Below, piece by piece: positions 1 through 10,753 of a stretch of DNA of 50,760 nucleotides; position 1 is the stretch's first letter; each line of letters opens with the position of its first letter. Made by a program: the position numbers and the translations under genes. Below the pieces are notes generated by a model. It ran no database searches and was not told the origin of the DNA. It worked only from the letters and a program-made list of their open reading frames with translations. The stretch comes from Pseudomonadales bacterium (GTDB lineage: Bacteria; Pseudomonadota; Gammaproteobacteria; Pseudomonadales; Pseudohongiellaceae), in the NCBI GenBank assembly GCA_022822865.1, contig JAJDYJ010000034.1, positions 1 through 50,760 on the forward strand, read 5' to 3'.

Positions 1-63
1 CTACAGTGGTCTTCGAGACCGCGTCCCTGATAAGGCGCGCATGTGCGGAACCCCTCAGGGCCC

Positions 64-80
64 CGGAGCGAAGCGCTCCG
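64..80. repeat. Perfect 7-bp hairpin with a 3-nt loop
   Basis: CGGAGCG at 64-70 pairs exactly with CGCTCCG at 74-80 around an AAG loop. The triloop design resembles the internal hairpins of the dispersed repeat family found at 19403, 37341 and 38644. It may therefore belong to a diverged copy whose right end lies at 169-245, but the sequence between them does not align clearly. There is no following T-run, so it is not a typical terminator. Confidence 0.4.
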
Positions 81-168
81 ACACAGAGGCCGGATACATG
101 TTCGCAACCGATTCCCGTGTTGCCCATCACACGAACTTCACACTTGCAAACGCGGGGCGGACCATACA

Positions 169-245
169 TGTAGGCTCCGGGCTCGGCATCCTGCCTCGCA
201 CGCCCGCCGCACCACCCGCCACCCGGCGGCGACTCACATCGTGCG
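169..245 (+). repeat. Right-end fragment of the dispersed inverted-repeat element
   Basis: The segment from TGTAGGCT through CTCGCACGCCCG to GGCGGCGACTCAC and GTGCG matches the right end of the complete copy at 19403-19687 position by position with scattered substitutions. It carries the longer version of the right arm, which copies at 37341 and 38644 lack. The matching left end is not recognisable in the window, so it is partial, rearranged or strongly diverged. Confidence 0.6.
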
Positions 246-278
246 AGTTTGATAGAAGCCGCCATTTACAAGTCCCGG

Positions 279-287
279 TGCTATACT
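279..287 (+). promoter_or_regulatory. Extended -10 promoter for dinG
   Basis: TGCTATACT has the extended -10 form (TG, one base, then TATACT). No -35 hexamer sits at the usual distance, which fits this promoter class. It lies about 38 bases ahead of the TTG start at 325. The identical nine bases precede the radical SAM gene at 48980. Confidence 0.5.
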
Positions 288-324
288 TTTTGCGGATTTT
301 TCAGCCTGGACGGGGCTCATTCCC

Positions 325-2466
325 TTGGATTCCCTCAAACAGCAGATTCAGTCGGATTATCGGCGGATTCTCGATGCCCGCGGGTTTCGGCCCCGGCAGG
401 GCCAGCGGCGCATGATCGCCGAGATCTTCAATGCGCTTGCTGAGCAGGGGGAGGAAGGGAAGGGGCCTGTTTGCGTGGTGGAAGCGGGGACCGGAACAGG
501 GAAGACGCTCGCTTACTTGCTCGCCTGCTTGCCCCTGGCGATGGAAAGGGGGCTGAAGCTCGTTGTCGCCACGGTTACCGTCGCCTTGCAGGAACAACTC
601 GTCAACAGGGACATTCCCCAGATACTGGAAGACGCGGAACTGCAATTCGACTATGCGCTGGCGAAAGGGCGGGGCCGCTATCTGTGCCGGTTGAAACTGG
701 AGAATCTGTTGCGCGGCGATGATAGCCACGCGGCATTGCGGGATTTGTTCGGCGAGGAGGCGTCGGGGGACGGCGGGGCGGATCCGCAACTCTGGGATGA
801 AATGCGGCAGGAACTAGAAGCTGGCCGCTGGCACGGGGACCGGGACGACTGGAAGGAGCCACTGGCGCAGGATCGCTGGCAGCCGCTGACGGTCCGGCGG
901 GGCGAATGCCTGGGTTCGCGTTGCCGGCTGTTCGGCAAGTGCTGCTTTTACAACGCCCGCCGCGACCTGGACCAGGCCGACTGCATCGTCACGAACCAGG
1001 ACCTGGTGCTGACCGACCTCGCGCTCGGCGGCGGCGCGGTGCTGCCGGCGCCGGAAGAATGCATCTACATCTTCGATGAAGCCCACCATTTGCCGGAAAA
1101 AAGCAACCGTCATTTCGCCCATTCGATCCGTGTCCGGGCCGAAGCCGACTGGCTGGAGCGATGCGAGACCATCGTCAGGCGGATGACCGAGCAGCAGGTG
1201 CTGGAGCCTGGCGCCGTGAAAGAACTCAATGCGCTGGCGCCGGAGTTGAGAAGCCGGCTGCAGATGGCATGGCTGCTGCTCCAGGATATCAGGAAGCCGG
1301 ACGGGGACAGCTATCGCGATCGCGTGACCCAGACTTTTGAACTCGGCGAGGCGCCGCCGGAATTGCGCGAACTGGCCGATCCGCTGGCGAATCTTTTCGG
1401 ACAACTGGCAGACCGGCTGGATCGTGTGCGCGAAGATCTGGGCGAACGATCGGGAGACGAAGGCGGGGAATCGGCCGGGGACGGCGATTCCGCGGCCGCG
1501 GAAACGTGGTTCCCAATAGTTGGCGACCTGTATGAACGGGCCATGGCGAACCGCGCCTTGTGGGACAGCTATGCCGCCGGCAACGAGGCGGGCGCCGCGC
1601 CCTGGGCGCGCTGGCTCAGTTTCGACAAGGAAGACGAGGAAGCCGATATCTCGATTTCCTCAAGCCCGGTGCTGGCGGCGGAGAACCTGCGGGAAAGCCT
1701 CTGGCGGCGTTGCGCCGGAGCGGTGCTGACCTCTGCCACATTGTCGGCCCTGGGCGAGTTTTCGATGCTGAACATGCGCGCCGGGTTGCCTGAACATGCC
1801 GCCTGTCTGAGCATTCCGAGTCCTTTTCCCTTCGCCGAGGCGGCGAGCCTGGCAGTGCCGAAAATGGGCTGCGAACCGAGAGACGCGCAAAGGCATACCG
1901 ATTGCATCATCCGCTCGCTGCCGCGCCTGCTGGATCCGAAGGCAGGCAGTCTCATGCTGTTTTCCAGCCGCGTTCAGATGCATGACGTGCTGGCGGCGCT
2001 GCCCGATGAATGGCGCAAACGCGTGCTGTGCCAGGACGACCATCAGAAATTCGAACTCCTGCGCAAGCATTGCGCGCGAATCGACAAGGGCGAGGGCAGC
2101 GTGATCTTCGGCCTGGCAAGTTTCGCCGAGGGCGTCGATCTGCCGGGCAAATATTGCACGCATGTGCTGATCGCGAAGATTCCCTTTCCGGTGCCCAGCG
2201 ATCCGGTGGAACAGACGCTGGCGGACTGGTTCGACAAGGAACAGGGAAACTCGTTCATGCAATTGTCGCTGCCCCAGGCGGCATTCCGGCTGAAACAGGC
2301 ATGCGGCCGCCTGCTGCGCAACGAGACCGACAGCGGCCGCATTACCCTTTTCGACGAACGCATCGCGCGCAAGTTCTACGGCCGGGGGCTGCTGGAGTCG
2401 CTGCCTCCTTTCCGGCGCGAATTGTTGCGGGAAGACATTTCCCTGCCGGAACGGGTCGACGCCTGA
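325..2466 (+). CDS. dinG: DinG-type ATP-dependent DNA helicase
   Basis: This is a 713-residue superfamily 2 helicase of the XPD/DinG group, close to the usual DinG length of about 716. The family unwinds DNA 5' to 3' and resolves R-loops and forks in the cytoplasm. Visible motifs are Walker A GTGTGKT (about 55-61), a cysteine cluster with CLGSRC and GKCC (about 195-206) suited to the family's 4Fe-4S cluster, the DEAH box in IFDEAHH (about 249-255), and a C-terminal helicase domain with FAEGVDLPG and ACGRLLRNE. The start is TTG; no earlier in-frame start has better support, and ACGGGG lies shortly upstream. It is transcribed alone and converges on a small membrane protein gene. Confidence 0.93.
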   Translation: MDSLKQQIQSDYRRILDARGFRPRQGQRRMIAEIFNALAEQGEEGKGPVCVVEAGTGTGKTLAYLLACLPLAMERGLKLVVATVTVALQEQLVNRDIPQILEDAELQFDYALAKGRGRYLCRLKLENLLRGDDSHAALRDLFGEEASGDGGADPQLWDEMRQELEAGRWHGDRDDWKEPLAQDRWQPLTVRRGECLGSRCRLFGKCCFYNARRDLDQADCIVTNQDLVLTDLALGGGAVLPAPEECIYIFDEAHHLPEKSNRHFAHSIRVRAEADWLERCETIVRRMTEQQVLEPGAVKELNALAPELRSRLQMAWLLLQDIRKPDGDSYRDRVTQTFELGEAPPELRELADPLANLFGQLADRLDRVREDLGERSGDEGGESAGDGDSAAAETWFPIVGDLYERAMANRALWDSYAAGNEAGAAPWARWLSFDKEDEEADISISSSPVLAAENLRESLWRRCAGAVLTSATLSALGEFSMLNMRAGLPEHAACLSIPSPFPFAEAASLAVPKMGCEPRDAQRHTDCIIRSLPRLLDPKAGSLMLFSSRVQMHDVLAALPDEWRKRVLCQDDHQKFELLRKHCARIDKGEGSVIFGLASFAEGVDLPGKYCTHVLIAKIPFPVPSDPVEQTLADWFDKEQGNSFMQLSLPQAAFRLKQACGRLLRNETDSGRITLFDERIARKFYGRGLLESLPPFRRELLREDISLPERVDA

Positions 2467-2476
2467 CGCCTGGCTA

Positions 2477-2656
2477 CTAACTCCGGGTGCGGTGGGTGAA
2501 AACCCAGCCGGCGCCGATGCCGAGCAGGCCGAAAATCACGACCGAAAGCAGCATGTTGCCGACGAAGGGGCCAAGACCGACGCCGACCACCAGGCCCGCG
2601 GTAATGCATAGCGCGAACGTTCCCCGCTTTGCCTGTTTCTTCGATTTTTTCGACAT
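2477..2656 (-). CDS. 59-residue membrane protein of unknown function
   Basis: The reading frame gives a lysine-rich cytoplasmic N-terminus (MSKKSKKQAKRG), then two hydrophobic segments rich in glycine (about 14-33 and 36-54) separated by a short polar turn, and a basic tail ending HRTRS. This looks like a helical hairpin in the inner membrane with both ends inside. It begins 21 bases after the cyclophilin stop on the same strand, so the two are probably co-transcribed. The ribosome site is weak (GAGAGCG). I do not recognise the family. The charge layout and codon choice make it more likely than the overlapping frames to be real. Confidence 0.6.
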   Translation of the reverse strand: MSKKSKKQAKRGTFALCITAGLVVGVGLGPFVGNMLLSVVIFGLLGIGAGWVFTHRTRS

Positions 2657-2677
2657 GATGACGCTCTCGGGACGCGG

Positions 2678-3541
2678 TCAATTGACCTGCCGGATAGAAT
2701 AGATCAAGCGGCCGGAAGAGGTAAATTGCTCCGGTTCCAATATCGGGGGGTCCACCGCCGTGGCGCCGATTCGATCGGCGGCTTCCATGCCTTCCACCAC
2801 CTTACCGATCACGGTGTATTTCCCGTTCAGGTGTGATGCGTCGTTCAGCACGACGAAGAACTCCGGACCGTTGTCGTCGGGCCCGCGATTTGCCAGCGCC
2901 AGTACGCCGCGGCCCAGGCCCCGTCCAGGCCGTTCGGTCTGATAGCGATAACCGAGTTGCGCATAGGCGTCCTTGACGCTCATGTTCGTCAGCGCGGACA
3001 TGATCTCGTCCTGGCGCGCCGCCACCTGCGCGTTGCCGCTGATGCCGAGGCGCCGGTACAGGGGTTGCAGCAGCGTTTCTTCGAGCTCTTCCTTATTTTG
3101 TACGTCAAGTAGCGGGTTGATTTCGCCATTGGCGTAAAGCACGGGTTCAAGGTCGAGGCCGAGAGCGTCGGCATTGATTTCATCGCGGACGGTGACGTAT
3201 TCCCTCTCGCCCCTGTGCAGCGCGGGGCTGCCGGCCTGGATCAGAAATCCCGGAATCACGCGATGGAACCGCATGCCGTCGTAATACCCCCGCGGGCCGG
3301 GAATCGCGGCAGGGTTTTCCGCTCCGGCCGGCTCCGCCAGCGCAAGGAAATTCGCCACGTTCAACGGCGCCTCGCCGGGCAGCAGTTCGATATAGATCGG
3401 GCCGGTTTCGGTATTGATGAGCACCAGGGGATTGGCCGGATTCTCCATCGCCGCCGCGGCCGAGACTGCGTCGGCCCCGGCCATGGAGGGGCTCAATAAA
3501 AACAACGAAAAAACGATAAGAACACGCATGGGGTAATTCAC
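2678..3541 (-). CDS. Periplasmic cyclophilin-type peptidyl-prolyl isomerase with a large insertion
   Basis: It catalyses cis-trans isomerisation of prolyl bonds, probably in the periplasm given the N-terminal signal peptide (hydrophobic run about 6-20, then AGADA). The cyclophilin core is clear: FHRVIPGFLIQAG (about 91-103) and, after an extra segment, ALANRGPDDNGPEFFVVLND and VIGKVVEGMEAADRI. Between these blocks lie about 100 residues, many charged and probably helical, where E. coli PpiA has a short loop. I place the start at GTG 3541 because GGAGAAG lies 6 bases upstream; the ATG at 3529 has no ribosome site. The downstream partner is the 59-residue membrane protein. Confidence 0.88.
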   Translation of the reverse strand: MNYPMRVLIVFSLFLLSPSMAGADAVSAAAAMENPANPLVLINTETGPIYIELLPGEAPLNVANFLALAEPAGAENPAAIPGPRGYYDGMRFHRVIPGFLIQAGSPALHRGEREYVTVRDEINADALGLDLEPVLYANGEINPLLDVQNKEELEETLLQPLYRRLGISGNAQVAARQDEIMSALTNMSVKDAYAQLGYRYQTERPGRGLGRGVLALANRGPDDNGPEFFVVLNDASHLNGKYTVIGKVVEGMEAADRIGATAVDPPILEPEQFTSSGRLIYSIRQVN

Positions 3542-3628
3542 GGCCTGCTTCTCCCGGCCGGTTTCTCCCGGATTGTAGAAATTGCCCCGGCCCTGAGCAA
3601 GAATAACGCTCGGACCAAGGTTTGCAGA

Positions 3629-4378
3629 ATGCCCTTGTTGAAAAAGACAAGCTTGATCGGCGTGATTGTATCGATGGCCGGCGCAACCGCTACGCCGGTG
3701 ATCGCCCAGGGATTCAATGCGTTCAACGCGCAATTGCTGTACGGGTCGGGTTTTAAGCTGGGAAGAGATCGCGCCGCGACGTTTACCGGAGAATGGGCCA
3801 ACGCCTGGCGCCATGGCGATAATTTCGCGTTTGTCGACGTGGCGCGTCCGTTCAGTGGCGAACCGGCCACCTACTCTGAATGGCTGCCCAGGCTGAGCCT
3901 GTCGAGTCTTTCCGGCAGGGAGATTTCCGCCGGTCCCGTGCGGGACGTGCTGCTGGCGGGCAATATCAAGAGCGGAGACGGTTTTCGCAGCTATCTCGCC
4001 GGCATGGGAGTCAGTCTCGACTTGCCCGGCTTCAATTTCTTCAACGTGAACGGTTTCCGCAGGAACGACTCGGGCGTGCCGGGCTCGACCTGGCAATTGG
4101 GCATGTCCTGGAACAGGACTTTCACCACCGGCGCAGTGCATTGGGAATTCGGCGGCTTTCTGAACTGGGCCGCCGCCGAGGGTACGCGTGGAGCCGGCGC
4201 GTACAGCCATCCCAATCTGCTGACGCAGCCGCAATTGATGTTCGATCTGGGCAGATTGCTTGGCGGTGGTCCGGACCGGATTTACGCTGGCGTCGAATGG
4301 CAGGTCTGGCGCAACAAGTTCGGTGTGGACGGGTTCGACGAGTCGGTGTTGCAGGCGGCGATCAAGCTGAAGTTGTAA
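3629..4378 (+). CDS. Tsx/OmpK-like outer-membrane nucleoside channel family protein
   Basis: The 249-residue product has a signal peptide (LIGVIVSMAGATATPVIAQG) and alternating aromatic strands expected of a small outer-membrane barrel. The opening LLYGSGFKLG and later FTGEWANAWRHGDNFAFVDV resemble the Tsx/OmpK family, which also ends with a pattern like the YAGVEWQVWRNKFGV and final ESVLQAAIKLKL seen here. Family members pass nucleosides across the outer membrane; the substrate here is inferred only. The gene stands alone, divergent from the cyclophilin and converging on the nucleotidyltransferase seven bases beyond its stop. Confidence 0.75.
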   Translation: MPLLKKTSLIGVIVSMAGATATPVIAQGFNAFNAQLLYGSGFKLGRDRAATFTGEWANAWRHGDNFAFVDVARPFSGEPATYSEWLPRLSLSSLSGREISAGPVRDVLLAGNIKSGDGFRSYLAGMGVSLDLPGFNFFNVNGFRRNDSGVPGSTWQLGMSWNRTFTTGAVHWEFGGFLNWAAAEGTRGAGAYSHPNLLTQPQLMFDLGRLLGGGPDRIYAGVEWQVWRNKFGVDGFDESVLQAAIKLKL

Positions 4379-4385
4379 ACGACAT

Positions 4386-4979
4386 TCAGCCCGGGTTCTG
4401 CGATCTGGCGCCAGCCTGATAACGGTCAAGATCGTCAGGCGTGTCGATGTCCATGAGAATGGCCGGATCCTCTACGGGAATTTCCAGCACGTCGGCTTCA
4501 TGCCGGCGGATGATTTTCCGGCCGCCGCGCTCGTCGTTCAATTCGGCGAGTTCGGCGAAGAAACGGCGTCCAAAACCTGCCGGATTACCCCGGCGGCCCA
4601 TGTGAGCGGGGATGACGATGTTCCCGGGGGTCAGTTCCGTTGCCAGCAAACGATAGGTCCGCGCTTGAACGAAAGGCATGTCGGCGAGACATACCAGGCA
4701 GCCGTCCCAGGCCGGAAGCCGTGAAACTCCCCAGGCGAGGCTCGCGCCCATGCCTTGTTCCGCGCCTTTGAAAAGCGTCACGGGCCAGTTTTCGAGATCC
4801 AGTCCGGAATCGGGGCGGGAGACGACCAGAATGTCATCGAAAGCGGAAGAGATGTTTTCGAGCGTGTGCCGGATCAGCGGGTTGCCGTCGGGCATGGGAG
4901 CGGTGAGCTTGTCCTTGCCGAACCTCCGGGCGAAGCCGGCAGCGAGTACGAGTGCGCCGATTCGTCGGCCGGGAATCAC
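4386..4979 (-). CDS. MobA/MocA-like nucleotidyltransferase
   Basis: The product (197 residues) has the N-terminal nucleotide-binding signature IGALVLAAGFARRFGKDKL followed by CLADMPFV, the metal-binding aspartate region, and HMGRRGNPAGFG, as in MobA/MocA enzymes that join CTP or GTP to molybdopterin. It ends with the typical IDTPDDLDRYQ. I use GTG 4979, one base after the stop of the upstream gene, because the open frame further upstream overlaps that gene in a different frame. It ends a leftward run that begins with nrdA, so it may be translationally coupled. Whether it modifies molybdenum cofactor or another sugar-like nucleotide is not settled by sequence. Confidence 0.8.
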   Translation of the reverse strand: MIPGRRIGALVLAAGFARRFGKDKLTAPMPDGNPLIRHTLENISSAFDDILVVSRPDSGLDLENWPVTLFKGAEQGMGASLAWGVSRLPAWDGCLVCLADMPFVQARTYRLLATELTPGNIVIPAHMGRRGNPAGFGRRFFAELAELNDERGGRKIIRRHEADVLEIPVEDPAILMDIDTPDDLDRYQAGARSQNPG

Positions 4980-4980
4980 G

Positions 4981-5286
4981 TTAATGAATGATCCGGTTGG
5001 CCTTGCGCGATAACTTGCGGCGATATGCGCCGATTTCGAGGTCGACGCCGTCCGAGTTCCAATCCCGCGCCGCTTGCGGCGTGACGATGCGGGATTTACG
5101 TTCGGCCGCAGGCGTTTGCTCCCCGGATTCCGCTTCAATCCGCTGTTCATGCCGGCGCAATTGCCTGCTCAAATGCCTTTTCAGGCGATCGACCACCTCG
5201 GACATGACCTCGATGGTCTGGCTGAGCTGGTCGAGCGTCTGCAAGGCCTGTTCGGCGCTGGGTCCTGCTGGTTTTCCCTTGCTCAT
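4981..5286 (-). CDS. Hypothetical coiled-coil protein downstream of nrdB
   Basis: This 101-residue cytoplasmic protein has no recognisable domain. Residues about 10-60 show heptad-like hydrophobic spacing (LDQLSQTIEVMSEVVDRL) and suggest a coiled coil. The rest is polar and strongly basic near the end (YRRKLSRKANR). GAGGAA stands eight bases ahead of the ATG. It lies 32 bases after nrdB and one base before the nucleotidyltransferase start, so it is an internal member of that run of genes. Confidence 0.75.
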   Translation of the reverse strand: MSKGKPAGPSAEQALQTLDQLSQTIEVMSEVVDRLKRHLSRQLRRHEQRIEAESGEQTPAAERKSRIVTPQAARDWNSDGVDLEIGAYRRKLSRKANRIIH

Positions 5287-5318
5287 GAGTTGCTTTCCTC
5301 GTCCGGGCGGCGTGGCGG

Positions 5319-6578
5319 TCAGTCCCAGCTCAATGCGCCGCCGGTCTGGTATTCGATGACCCGGGTTTCGAAAAAGTTCTTCTCCTTGCGCAGGTCCATG
5401 ATTTCCGACATCCACGGGAAGGGATTGCCGACGCCGCGAAACTGCTCCTTCAGTCCGATCTGCACCAGCCGCCGATTGGCGATGAACTGAAGATATTCCT
5501 CCATCATCGCGGCGTTCATGCCGAGAATGCCGCGCGGCATGGTGTCCCGCGCGTATTCGATTTCGAGCTGCGTGGCCTGAAGAATCATCTGGGTCGCTTC
5601 TTCGCGCATTTCTTCGGTCCACAGGTGCGGATTCTCGAGCTTGATCTGGTTGATCATGTCGATGCCGAAATTCAGGTGCATCGATTCGTCGCGCAGAATG
5701 TACTGGAACTGTTCCGAGGTGCCGGTCATCTTGTTGCGCCGGCCCATGGACAGGATCTGGGTGAATCCGCAATAGAAGAAGATGCCTTCCAGGCAGCAAT
5801 AGAAGGCGATCAGGTTCTTCAGCAGTTCCTGGTCGCTTTCCACCGTGCCGGTGCGGAACTGCGGGTTCGACAGCGCCTGGGTGTACATCAGGCCCCAGGA
5901 GGCCTTTTTCGCTACCGAAGGCACTTCGTGATACATGTTGAAGATCTCGCCTTCGTCCATGCCCAGCGACTCGATGCAATACTGGTAGGCATGGGTGTGA
6001 ATGGCTTCCTCGAAGGCCTGCCGCAGGATGTACTGGCGGCATTCGGGATTGGTGATCAACCGGTAGATCGCCAGCACCAGATTGTTCGCCACCAGCGAGT
6101 CGGCGGTGGAGAAGAAACCGAGATTGCGCTTGACGATCAGGCGTTCGTCCGCGGTCAGCCCGTCGGGATTCTTCCACAAGGCGATGTCCGCGTTCATGTT
6201 GATTTCCTGGGGCATCCAGTGGTTGGCGCAGCCGTCCAGGTACTTTTGCCAGGCCCAGTCGTACTTGAAGGGCACGAGCTGGTTCAGGTCGGCCCGGCAA
6301 TTGATCATGCGCTTGTCGTCGACGGCCACCCTGGAAGCGGTGCCTTCGAGTTCCTCAAGGCCGGCGCTCACGTCCAGATCTTTCAGATCGTCGATCGCCT
6401 GCTGCAAGGCGTCGTCGTTGCGGCTGCGCGTCGCCGCGTCGAGTTCCCGTGCCGGCGCTTCGGCCGCGGCCGGCTCCACCGGCGCAGGCGGTTCGGTGTC
6501 CAGCGGCTTCAGTGGTTCGACCGGCGGCGGCTTTGCCGCGGCAGCTTCGTCTCGATTGAATTCGTCCCATGACAACAT
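5319..6578 (-). CDS. nrdB: Ribonucleotide reductase class Ia, small (radical) subunit
   Basis: NrdB builds the diiron-tyrosyl radical used by NrdA to reduce ribonucleotides. All metal ligands can be placed: the aspartate in STADS, the glutamate and histidine in EEAIHTHAY, the glutamate in CCLEGIFFY, and the pair in [10 protein letters not shown]. The tyrosine of HTHAY matches radical Tyr122 of E. coli. The protein has 419 residues against about 376 in E. coli. The surplus is an N-terminal extension rich in proline, alanine and acidic residues (about 10-85). GGAGG sits seven bases before ATG 6578. It lies 35 bases behind nrdA. Confidence 0.96.
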   Translation of the reverse strand: MLSWDEFNRDEAAAAKPPPVEPLKPLDTEPPAPVEPAAAEAPARELDAATRSRNDDALQQAIDDLKDLDVSAGLEELEGTASRVAVDDKRMINCRADLNQLVPFKYDWAWQKYLDGCANHWMPQEINMNADIALWKNPDGLTADERLIVKRNLGFFSTADSLVANNLVLAIYRLITNPECRQYILRQAFEEAIHTHAYQYCIESLGMDEGEIFNMYHEVPSVAKKASWGLMYTQALSNPQFRTGTVESDQELLKNLIAFYCCLEGIFFYCGFTQILSMGRRNKMTGTSEQFQYILRDESMHLNFGIDMINQIKLENPHLWTEEMREEATQMILQATQLEIEYARDTMPRGILGMNAAMMEEYLQFIANRRLVQIGLKEQFRGVGNPFPWMSEIMDLRKEKNFFETRVIEYQTGGALSWD

Positions 6579-6613
6579 GATTTTGCCTCCGTTTCCGTTC
6601 GTTCGACGCGACC

Positions 6614-9472
<2,859 letters not shown>

Positions 9473-9566
9473 TCTTTGCTCCTGCCTTGGTTTTCGGGCT
9501 CCACCCGATTGGCGCCCGTTCCGGATTCTCATTACTGGCCGCCGATCCGGGCGCCCGGTTTGATTC

Positions 9567-9583
9567 ACACCATATAGTGGTGT
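9567..9583. promoter_or_regulatory. Palindromic operator candidate (NrdR-box-like) upstream of nrdA
   Basis: ACACCATATAGTGGTGT has six-base arms ACACCA/TGGTGT around an AT-rich centre and lies 95 bases ahead of the nrdA start. NrdR boxes have the form ACACwAtATaTwGtGT; the best ungapped match here is about 12 of 16, so this is a relative or a different operator. The overlapping TATATG could serve as the -10 of the nrdA promoter. I did not find a convincing second box at the usual spacing. Confidence 0.4.
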
Positions 9584-9682
9584 TTCGGCAGGGTAAACCA
9601 CAACATGATGTAATTGCAAACCATTAACGTGAGAGTTTGCTGTGCAAATGTTGTGTAAAACGCGCGCCGGGTTTTGAACGCG

Positions 9683-9709
9683 CCCGAAGCCCGTGGATTC
9701 AGCTTCGGG
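9683..9709 (-). terminator. Hairpin downstream of argF
   Basis: CCCGAAGC (9683-9690) pairs exactly with GCTTCGGG (9702-9709) across an 11-base loop, just 13 bases beyond the argF stop. There is no T-run after it on the leftward strand, so it may stabilise the transcript end or need Rho rather than act as a classical intrinsic terminator. Confidence 0.4.
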
Positions 9710-9721
9710 AGTGATTCGGAT

Positions 9722-10612
9722 TTACCCGGCGAGGAGGTGTTCGAGCAAGGCCTTCTGGGTATGCATGCGGTTTTCGGCCTCGTCCCAGACCACCGCGTCT
9801 TCCCGATCGAGCAGTTCCGCGCTGACTTCCTCGCCGCGATGGGCCGGCAGGCAATGCATGAACAGGGCGTCCGGCGCGGCATGGGACATCAGTTCGCCAT
9901 TGACCTGGAAGCCGGCAAAGACGCGGTTGCGGTCCGCGCTTTCCTGTTCCTGGCCCATGCTGGCCCAGACATCGGTCACCACGAGTTGCGCGCCGCGCAC
10001 GGCCGCGGCGGGCTCACGCCCGAGCGAGACCCGGCCGGCATTATCCGCCAGCAGATCGGATCGCGGCTCGAACCCTTCCGGGCAACAGATGCGCAATTCG
10101 AAATCGAAGGCCGCGGCCGCGTTGATATACGACTGGCAGACGTTGTTGCCGTCGCCGACCCAGGCTACGGCGCTGCCGGCGATGGCGCCGCGATGTTCCT
10201 GATAAGTCTGGATGTCCGCAAGCAACTGGCAGGGATGAAAGTCGTTGCTGAGGGCGTTGATCACCGGCACGCGGGAACACGCGGCGAATCGCTCCAGCCG
10301 TTCGTGATCGAAGGTGCGGATGGCGACGCAATCGACCATGCGCGAGACTACCCGGGCGGTATCCTCGATCGGCTCGCCGCGGCCGAGCTGGCTGTCGCCG
10401 GTGGCGATGAACAGGCTGGCGCCGTCCATCTGCGCCATGGCGGTCTCGAACGCGATGCGAGTGCGGGTGGAAGCCTTCTCGAAGATCAGCCCCAGCGTCT
10501 TGCGGCGCTGACTGATGGCAAGTTCGGGCTGCGCCTTGAGCGCCATGGCCCGCTGCACAATGGCCTGCAGGTCATGCGAGGGCAAGTCGTTTAACGTAAG
10601 GAAATGGCGCAC
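9722..10612 (-). CDS. argF: Ornithine carbamoyltransferase
   Basis: It joins carbamoyl phosphate to ornithine to give citrulline in arginine synthesis. The carbamoyl-phosphate site STRTR (about 48-52), the HPCQ motif (about 126-129) and the ornithine-binding HCLP motif (about 249-252) are all present. The length of 296 residues is normal. The start is GTG 10612; no ribosome site is strong. The product citrulline is the substrate of ArgG, whose gene lies at 15568 on the other strand. It reads alone and leftward. Confidence 0.95.
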   Translation of the reverse strand: MRHFLTLNDLPSHDLQAIVQRAMALKAQPELAISQRRKTLGLIFEKASTRTRIAFETAMAQMDGASLFIATGDSQLGRGEPIEDTARVVSRMVDCVAIRTFDHERLERFAACSRVPVINALSNDFHPCQLLADIQTYQEHRGAIAGSAVAWVGDGNNVCQSYINAAAAFDFELRICCPEGFEPRSDLLADNAGRVSLGREPAAAVRGAQLVVTDVWASMGQEQESADRNRVFAGFQVNGELMSHAAPDALFMHCLPAHRGEEVSAELLDREDAVVWDEAENRMHTQKALLEHLLAG

Positions 10613-10753
10613 GCCGCTGCCTGGTTGGAAATTTCGGGAACTTCCGCCGTCGCGGCGGCGGAAGGAAAGCGGCGGATTCTAGCCGCTAAATTTGCCGCCC
10701 GCAAATGCGTTAGACTTGTGCCGCAATACTCGCTGCTTCCGTTTCGACAAGTA

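Larger units (their letters stand above)
1..324. other. Left-edge intergenic region with no supported gene
   Basis: I see no convincing coding sequence before the helicase start at 325; the short open frames here lack coding character. The stretch holds a perfect 7-bp hairpin with an AAG loop (64-80), two ATACATGT words near 94 and 163, a fragment matching the right end of the dispersed repeat (169-245), and an extended -10 promoter (279-287). Confidence 0.6.

Noticed and set aside
41..415. Rightward frame overlapping the dinG start
   Set aside because: It runs through the repeat fragment and the dinG promoter and into dinG in another frame, without any recognisable domain.
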